This document shows, in pieces, positions 57,064 through 64,000 of a DNA stretch of 64,000 nt (its first letter is position 1; each line of letters opens with the position of its first letter). Origin of the DNA: Gerris lacustris. Taxonomy: Eukaryota; Arthropoda; Insecta; Hemiptera; Gerridae. The translations under genes were made by a program, and so were the position numbers. The DNA lies in contig OX578285.1 in NCBI GenBank assembly GCA_951217055.1, forward strand, positions 52,578,024 to 52,642,023. Reading direction: 5' to 3'. The notes beneath the pieces are model-generated. The model did not search any database, was not told where the DNA came from, and worked only from the letters and a program-made list of their open reading frames with translations.

Positions 57064-57297
57064 AAGGTGGATTCACACCTACAGTCTCAGTCCAGTCTGG
57101 TCTCGATACGGTCCGATCCGATCAGGGTCTCTCTCTATGTTTTTAAATGGGAGTATTCACACCTCCGGTCTCGGTCCGGTCACGCTCAGGTCTCGGTCCG
57201 GTCCGGGTTGCCATCCGACATCCGAGCATCCCAAATCTGTGCCAACCTGAGCGGACCGTGGCCGGACCAATTGAAGGGTCTACAGTCAAGCCACCTT
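57064..57297. mobile_element. Harbinger-like CG-rich MITE
   Basis: Starts AAGGTGGATTCACACC directly after TTA and ends GCCACCTT. It contains two direct copies of an ATTCACACCT-GTCTC block (57070, 57156) and repeated GTCTCGGTCCGGTC. Related in style to 24133-24490. Confidence 0.6.
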
Positions 57298-57494
57298 CAG
57301 TAAATCCTTGGTTCGCTCCTTGGCAAAGCTAATCCCCTTTATTTTTATCGCAGCAGAATTTTGCTTCTTCTTTGTAATATTCTACTTTTCTTTTCTTGTA
57401 GTGTGGTTTATAATTTTGTTATGGTTTCTTTATTGATTCCGAGCTTACTGAAGGTAACGGAAGCTATATTCCGTTCTACCTAATCGTTCTGAAG

Positions 57495-57590
57495 AACATA
57501 TCTTAAAAACTATTCGTTCGATTTTAATGAAATTTGGATAGTAGGTCCATAATAAGTCCACTATTGGTCCCACATAAGTTTCAACCTTTT
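57495..57590 (+). repeat. Fam H repeat, single copy
   Basis: AACATATCTTAAAAACTATT, TTTAATGAAATTTGGATAG and ATTGGTCCCACATAAGTTTC match the 86 bp unit at 44905-45349. Confidence 0.7.
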
Positions 57591-58019
57591 CCCCTATTTT
57601 TTTTTTTTTTTTTTTAAATCTTTATTGATTAACACAACTACATACTTTTTTATGTTATAAGTATTAAAGATATCCATAACTCCATGACTCCAGAGAGTCA
57701 TGGACCAGATCCCATTGCGTGAAGTGACACACCTTGCATATATATTTTATTTAATTTGGTTTAGTTTTATTGTTGTGACTAATTACTTCAGAAGTAATAA
57801 TTGTTTAAAAAAAAAAAAAAAAAAAAAGCATGTGACTTTTTGCAGTACACCTGCATTTTTATTTTACAGTTAACATTTTTACCCAAATACAAATCTTTTG
57901 TGTTCCAAAAAAGAGGGACGAAATATAACCATATTTTAAAATAAAAACATAAATGAATTAGTTCATTTAAAAAAAAAAACCCTATTGACACAAAAAGAAG
58001 AAATTATAAATGTATGTAT
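57591..58019. other. Non-coding; T and A homopolymer runs
   Basis: Poly-T at about 57597-57615 and poly-A at about 57809-57828. No gene seen. Confidence 0.45.
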
Positions 58020-58262
58020 GTAAATATTAAAATTCCACATTTAATATTTTCAAGATGGCGGCCAATTAGAAGGACGACCAAGAAAAAGGTTTTAATCGGC
58101 ATGACAGGTTATGAATCGTTTAAAAGGTCTTTAAGAATAAGGAAAGAATTCGGAACTATTAAGATATTTAACTTAATATTTTCAAGATGGAAGTCAATAC
58201 GATGGACGACTAAAGAAAAAATTTTAATCAGCATATATGTTATACATGGTTTAAAGGTATGT
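58020..58262 (+). repeat. Two tandem units of about 127 bp
   Basis: TTAATATTTTCAAGATGG begins each unit (about 58039 and 58172), followed by GGACGAC or close, TTTTAATCGGCAT and TTTAAAAGGT. A more diverged unit lies at 58925-59040, containing GGTCTTGAAGAGTAGG, which links it to the Fam E/F module. Confidence 0.75.
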
Positions 58263-58264
58263 TA

Positions 58265-58810
58265 AAGGCCTCGCTGCACTCACCTCTCTTCACAGCATTT
58301 AAAAATAGTTTTTATTTAGAATTTATTGCAGGCTCGCTAAGCTCGCATATTTATACAGCATTTATACAGATAATCTTTATTTAAATGAGTTGTTGCAGCC
58401 TTGTTACACACGCTAGTTTATGCAATAAGTATAGAAGGGCGAGCGCAGCGAGCCTGCCGTACCTTTTTAAATAACGGTTATTCTACAAATGCCGGTACAA
58501 ACAGGTGAGCGCAGCGATCCAGCGAAAATATTAAAATAAAGATATCTAAAAATGCATCAAGAAAAATATGATAAGGCCCAGCTGTCTAGACAGGCGAGCG
58601 CAGCGAGCCAGAAATATCTTCATTAAATAAAGATGATCTATAAAAGCTGTATAAACAAGTGAGCGTAGCGAGGCTGTAATAACTTTATTCAATAAAGGTT
58701 ATTGACAAATGCTGTATAAACAGGCGAGCGCAATGCAACAATCATTGTAAATAAAGATTATCCAGAAATTCTCTTCAAACAGGCGAGCGTAGCGAGCCTG
58801 CAATAAATTT
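58265..58810 (+). repeat. Degenerate 60-86 bp minisatellite with a hairpin core
   Basis: GCGAGCG(C/T)AGCGAG-like cores occur at 58439, 58506, 58592, 58660, 58724 and 58783, with more diverged ones at about 58265 and 58335. Many are enclosed by CAGGC...GCCTG, which pairs as a stem. Between cores are AATAAAGATTATC-like AT blocks. Confidence 0.8.
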
Positions 58811-59289
58811 ATTAATTAAAGATTATGAACTACATATAGAAGGTAAATAGTTTTTTGTACCAAGAACTTTCGACTTGTACGAAATTCGGCAGACAACATC
58901 TCAGTATATTTGTCAACTTTAAATTTAAGATGGCAGCTAATATTACAGACGACTATAGAACAAGTTTTTAGTCAGCAGGACATGCTATACATCATTTTAA
59001 AGGTCTTGAAGAGTAGGAAAAGAATATGTAACTATTATAAAAAAAAGATTTGCAACAAATTTGGCCAAAGAGGGTAAAATGCATATAATTGCTTATACGG
59101 CATATTACATAAAATAATTTTAAAGCTCATAAAGGTTGAATAAGAATATGTTAGGTTTTCACCGAAAAATTATCATAGTAGCCATATTGAAAATATAGTA
59201 TCGCCGATATAAGAGCACAATTCTACGCGAGTTTTTTATGCACCGCCTCACAAGTTTAACAAAGATTTGGATGTAAACTATTTTCGAAT

Positions 59290-59711
59290 CGAATAACTCA
59301 CTAAAAAATCACAGGGAAGTACTTCTATCCAAGTACGTTTTAGGGATTCGTAGATTATTAAGCCTAAACTTTATAATACTTTATATTATACCCCATCCTG
59401 CTCTATATGCAAATAAAGAAGCTATAAACCCACTTAGGCGGAAGGCCCCAAAAATTAAAGGATTCCTGGTTCGACCTCCCGGGGGTCAAAATGTTTTTAT
59501 CATTTATCAGTAATAACAACAAGGTAAATTCAATTATTTTAGGGGAAATTTTAATCGCCCTATAATAAGTTTCACAATTTTAGCACTAGCCGTTATAGAG
59601 TGGTTGGGGGAAGGGGGGGGGGGGTGAAAAACGTGTAAATTTATCAAAATTTAAAAATTGAATTTACGCGCAATCACAATACTTTCTCTTTATATGAGAA
59701 AGTAAACAATA
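59290..59711 (+). mobile_element. Fam F/G hybrid element
   Basis: Begins AAAAAATCACAGGGAAGTAC with the GTACTT hairpin and TTAGGGATTCGTAGATTATT (Fam F end). It has a T-arm (59463-59487, CTGGTTCGACCTCCCGG) and poly-G at 59613-59624. It ends ATCACAATACTTTCTC followed by TTTATATGAGAAAGTA, the Fam G hairpin. One element with both families' ends. Confidence 0.65.
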
Positions 59712-59929
59712 TACATATATACATATGTATATAATTTTTTTGTGAAATTGGGAAAATAAATAAGTTACAAACATATAATTACGTTATTTATTTATTAATA
59801 TAATATTTGTTTATATTTATTTATTAATAAATAAATATTACTGCTTTTGCTGCGTTTTCCATTCATCTAAGTAAAATCCGGACATTTCTCAAATCCGGAC
59901 GCAAAACCGGACCGTCCGGACGTATGGTA

Positions 59930-60235
59930 ACCCTATATATTGGTAACCTACTCATCAGCAGCTTTCATTTGATACCCCACTCAAAAATTGAAATATTTGA
60001 GTTTACCATTTTTGCGAATTACGCATGCGTGTATTAAATTTTTATCTTCTTTATATTTTTCCTAGATGTGGGTCAAAAGTAAAAAAAAAACAGTATTTTC
60101 AGTAATTTGTAACAGAATTTCATATTTAAACTTTTTAGCTTAAACGGATCGGGAGATGTAAACCAAAGAGCGACGACGGACACATCACCCTCGGCATAAT
60201 GGTTTCGATCTACGAAACCCTAAAAACGCCTATTT
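59930..60235 (-). mobile_element. Fam F fragment
   Basis: Inverted: AGCAGCTTTCATTTGATACC, ACGCATGCGTG, AAAGAGCGACGACGGACACA, ending ATCTACGAAACCCTAAAAA, matching the left part of 36100-36950. Confidence 0.75.
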
Positions 60236-60722
60236 TAACTGAACTAATTATTAGATTTAAACAATTCTTAAAAGTGACAAAACTTAAAACGCTCAGTACT
60301 ATGAAATGCGTAATATTTATCTGAGAAACCTCGATCCCTCACACGATGGATATTGTATTTACAATAAAAAAAAAAAACCGGCTCTGGTCTAGAAGAAAAT
60401 AAGAACTCTTACTGGCAACACATTTCACATGGAAAATAAAAATTAAGAACCTTACCAGATGTTCCATATTTCATTTTTAACAAAAGGTTATTAAAAAGTT
60501 TTTTCTCTCCTTTTTTCTTATAATTTTCCATTTCAATGTTTAATTTTCTGATAGTAAGAGAAAAATATAAAGATATCGAAAATAACTAAAACCACGAAAA
60601 TTAAAGAAAATCTCAGACCAAGGCAATTCAAAGAAAATGAAAAAAACCAGTATGGCGAAAGTAACAATTTCTAACTAGAACGTAGAGCCATCATTAAAGA
60701 AAAGAAAAAAAACTCGAGAGAA
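60236..60722. other. No gene seen
   Basis: A-rich non-coding sequence. Confidence 0.45.
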
Positions 60723-60880
60723 GAACAAGAAATAAATTGGCCAAGTGTGTGCATTTAGCACACACAACGTAGGCAATTTAACTAATAGAACGAGTTCCTT
60801 AACCAGCATAATAACCCCAGCCGTATCGAGATAGCGGTCATTTAAAAGGTTTTTTTGCTACAACTTTTGAACCATTTATT
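60723..60880. repeat. Fam I dispersed repeat, copy 2
   Basis: Collinear with 12719-12880 (AAATTGGCCAAGT, AGTTCCTTAACCAGCATAAT, CCGTATCGAGATAGCGG). Confidence 0.65.
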
Positions 60881-60997
60881 ACAATGACGTGAAACAAACG
60901 CCTTTACACGCATTTTTATTGTCTAAATGCAATGAAACTACTCCGAAATGTCATGCCAAATCCATTCCCAAGAGCGTTATAAACAGACAAGCGCAGG

Positions 60998-61037
60998 AAT
61001 GTATAAGGGTCCTCATTTTTCCCTAATGACCCTAAAA
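60998..61037 (-). mobile_element. Fam E-like terminal hairpin
   Basis: ATAAGGGTCCTC and GACCCTAAAAAGG pair like the Fam E end, preceded by CAGACAAGCGCAGGAA. Confidence 0.5.
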
Positions 61038-61109
61038 AGGCAAATTAAGTTACATTGGTTATTACCAGATGTTGATAGATAAATCAAAGGAATTTTATAT
61101 GGATATTAA

Positions 61110-61261
61110 GGCCCCCATAAACGATCAAACATTTTGCGCAAACATGATGCCGAGCAAATTTAGACCATACACGTCAAACATCATGTTTGCGCAAACATCA
61201 AACAGCCCCACACACGGTCAAAATGTTTGCGCAAACATGATGTTGATCGTGTATGGGGGCC
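61110..61261. mobile_element. TTAA-flanked MITE, intact copy
   Basis: GGCCCCCATAAACGATCAAA at the left and its near-complement at the right, with TTAA on both sides (61106-61109, 61262-61265). Four GTTTGCGCAAACAT-like segments make most of the 152 bp. A TTAA target is used by piggyBac-type elements, but the ends do not prove that class. Confidence 0.85.
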
Positions 61262-61380
61262 TTAAAGGCTTGGTGTCTCCACCCTCTTCTTCTAACGTTA
61301 ACCTATTTCAATAGCCTTCATATAATAATCTCGATCGTTCCAAACTAACACAGTACTCATTACTCATACAGCAATTTTAG

Positions 61381-61697
61381 CATGGAACATGCTTTAGCCT
61401 GGACCTAACTACCAAAAAGTGTCACGTTTTTGAGGAACGCGGATGTGTGACGCGGAAGAGTTACAAAATTTTCTAATGGTTTTAACGTACAACCAACGCG
61501 TTTCTAGGGAAATGAAACTTCTTTAGAAGCTCTCGATTTATAACGCATTTCTTTCGTACTTGTTTTTGGTATTTATGTCGTCATGTTATTATTATTTATG
61601 AATTATTAATGGATGTAGTAAACAATGCCAAAGAATCAGCGAGATGCAAGAAATCAGCAAACAAACAAAAAAAAACGCGGCTAAAGCATGTTCCATG
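61381..61697. repeat. Inverted repeat pair
   Basis: CATGGAACATGCTTTAGCC (61381-61399) has its exact complement at 61679-61697. The right copy sits inside a second hairpin closed by GCGGCTAAA and TTTTAGCCGC. Possibly a 317 bp TIR element. No target duplication found. Confidence 0.65.
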
Positions 61698-61838
61698 TTT
61701 CTTAACTTTTAGCCGCACGGGCTCTAAGTAATAACATCCGGGGGGTCTGGGGGTCTCCCCCAGCGGGGTCAAGGGCCGAGTTTTTATTATAATAAGGAGA
61801 ATTATAAAGTTATAATTGAGCTGATGCTGATAAGTATT

Positions 61839-61845
<7 letters not shown>

Positions 61846-61876
<31 letters not shown>
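61846..61876. repeat. (AT)n microsatellite
   Basis: Alternating AT tract. Confidence 0.95.
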
Positions 61877-61880
<4 letters not shown>

Positions 61881-64000
61881 ACAGAAATAACACCAATCGA
61901 CTCTCAATGGACAACACTAACTTACGAAGGTAAAGCGACACGATTTTGGTACAAACACGGCATAAAGACTTCAGAGTAATAATACAACTCGTAGGTCATA
62001 GACTAACAAAACGACTAGATTATTGCAACACATAAGACAACAGTAGAATAATTATTAACAATCTAACCCACAATGGCTGCGACCAAGTATACACAGGAAG
62101 GGTAGAAAACAAATTGAAATATTGAAAACTAGGTACAAAGAACACTTACCTCGTCCTACATTTACAACAGAGCCAAAACTTAATTACGCCAATCAATTAC
62201 GTACGCACAGACACGAACCAACCTCAATTATTAAATCAATGACGTTACAAAGAATCAATACTATGCCAACAACCTCCGCTAATCTTCACTTCTTTACTTG
62301 GCCAAACCTGACGGAGTCGTCTCACAGTTTTTCCATAATCACAAACATATTGCCGATTTACTGCACTAACCTCTACATCCATAACTTCATACTCTCATAT
62401 TGACTCTTTGAGTTCAATTTAACTCTCAAAGTCAATAGGGATAAATAAAAAAAATAAAAACGTAACTGACGCAAAACAGACTAATCAAAGGCTACACACA
62501 TACAAATTGGTTTGCGCTCGAAGCTCGAGTGGTATCTAAAGGAGCTGGAGACGCTGTTTGGGTGAGAAGCAAGATCTATAAATCCTGGTAGAGAAATTAA
62601 AACAGGGACAAATTCCTTGCACAAGTAAAGAGAAAAGAACGTAGGCGGCACCAGCCAAGATATGAGTGAAACATAAAGTACTGAGTAGGACCGACACAAG
62701 GAGGCAGACATTAATTGTAAGGCCAGCAACCCCAGTAACGCTTAATTTACAAAGGGTAGAGCGACCTCACCCCACATTATTTATATTATTCCTATTATTG
62801 TCATTGTTAAAATCAGGAGGAATTATGAATACCTTGTCCCTCTTGGTTTCCTCTCTTATTTACCAGGGCAGCCCATTTCGTCCCAGACTTTAATTGCCGA
62901 GAGTCAACAATTACTGCCTTTCTCCCTTCTTACTACGGACAAAAGAAAACGACGACTTTGCATCTATTTACTTTTACAACTCCTGAGTACCAATTCCAAA
63001 ATAATAACGATGACTACGGAGAGCAGCGATACTCTAGAACCCCCTGCTTGCCTCACGAAGGACGCCTTTTATAAAAACTCCACTAGAGGCAATAAATGAC
63101 GTACTTTCGACCAAGACTACATTTAAGGTTATTTTCTAGGCAAAGGTAAACACAAACAAATAAATTAATACTAAACACCCTGGAAACCCGTGGAAAGAAC
63201 AATTAATAACTTGTTTAACATCTGAGACTTACAACCTGCTCTTTGATATTATTTCCAGTAAATTACATCTAAGTTATTAGTGGTAATTTCGTGGAGGATA
63301 CATTGCTACAAGCTAAATCCCGGTCTCTAGTAATATGAAAGTATTACTAGGACGGAGGACGGGAGGTGGAAAAACGACAGAGGATGACGTCACCTCGACT
63401 ATGGTAGAAACAAGTCCACGAGTTTCTAATAAAGCGACCAAGAAGAGGGCGAGGGGAGCCGACATCGGGCCGAGTTATGGAGGCAGGTATTATGACGGCA
63501 TGTAACGAGGAACGCGGCCTCCCAGGCACGTGATATCCTTCCCTTCGGTACTTACCAAAAGAAATATTTAATCTCCCCCGTTTTAAGGCCTCCACTGATC
63601 AAACATTTATAGAATTCGGCCGTAAAGGGTCATATCTAGGGGTTAAAGGAAATCGGAATACCGTACCCCTCTCACTCCTCCCGACGATATCTAAAACCCT
63701 CCGCTAACAGAATAAAGGTACAATGGCGGACTACAAACTTGAATATAAACCGCGAACATACGGTTTCCTCGAATTACCTACTTCTTATTGTCGAGCGTTA
63801 AGAGCCCTCTATCTAGTCCGATAGAAATGACGCTTCGCTCCCGATAAGCTTCTATTACACAGGAAGATAATAGATTTAGCTTTAAACGGCTACACGACAA
63901 CCAACAAAATATGTACTATCTCAAATGTTTAGCTTCTAGAACAATCTACTAGACAGTACTCTCGTCGCCGCATACAGTCACTTTAAACCACCTTCCGTTC
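61877..64000. other. No gene recognised
   Basis: Slightly less AT-rich from about 63300. Open frames at 62122-62403 (+), 62481-62729 (-) and 63347-63595 (-) have no domain or splice evidence that I can support. Confidence 0.4.

Overview
This window is repeat-dense, AT-rich eukaryotic nuclear DNA, almost certainly from an insect. The evidence is non-LTR retrotransposon, hAT and Ty3/gypsy debris of arthropod type, many TIR/MITE families, long (AT)n, (GACA)n and poly-C/G tracts, no operon-like organisation, and one clear spliced exon of an animal plexin gene on the minus strand (32822-33004, intact acceptor and donor). A hemipteran or other large-genome insect would fit, but I cannot fix the order from sequence alone. 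No rRNA or intact tRNA gene, CRISPR array or bacterial gene was seen. Apart from the plexin exon I recognise no host coding sequence, so most of the window may be plexin intron or flank filled with transposons.

Layout. 0.3-4.2 kb: a two-level foldback element, a 1.5 kb TIR element carrying a reiterated 14-16 bp motif, and a hairpin MITE. 4.3-5.8 kb: LINE RT remnant (-). 6.4-9.6 kb: Jockey-like LINE (+) split by a CG-rich MITE that itself holds tandem pogo-like MITEs. 9.6-12.4 kb: a Fam B element, then a 12-unit 105/108 bp satellite. 14-20 kb: MITEs and families A, B, E, G, and a hAT end. 19.8-20.2 kb: Fam C, which encodes the start of a possible tyrosine-recombinase protein. 20.3-30.1 kb: several LINE remnants and a hAT transposase pseudogene, cut by MITEs. 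32.8-33.0 kb: plexin exon. 34.0-34.9 kb: Ty3/gypsy integrase remnant. 36-43.6 kb: Fam F, Fam A, long-arm MITE, and a hAT-type element with Fam G nested in it. 44.9-49.3 kb: tandem repeats, Fam G, and a 1.57 kb head-to-head Fam A palindrome. 49.4-51.6 kb: LINE RT (-) interrupted twice. 51.6-64 kb: second motif-array element, Fam C and D copies, Fam E, minisatellites with a conserved hairpin, a Fam F/G hybrid and a TTAA-flanked MITE.

Family labels used below (mine, from comparison inside this window). Fam A: about 0.75-0.8 kb, one end CTAGGCATCGCG, other end CGCTCGCTTCAAT, with (GACA)n. Fam B: related body, ending in GGAACNAAGTTCC. Fam C: about 0.44 kb, TIR TTTATCTACGATTG, carrying a recombinase-like ORF start. 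Fam D: hairpin MITE of about 160 bp. Fam E: starts TTTTTAGGGTCC with a hairpin and GTCTGTCC. Fam F: 19 bp TIR TTTTTAGGGTTTTGTAGAT plus a tRNA T-arm. Fam G: starts with an AGAAAG hairpin, plus a tRNA T-arm. Fam H: 86 bp unit. Fam I: a two-copy dispersed repeat.

The genes do not form a pathway. The window reads as a record of layered insertions, in which several non-autonomous families share modules (terminal hairpins, T-arms, GACA/GTCTGTCC blocks and a GAGCGYAGCGA hairpin core).
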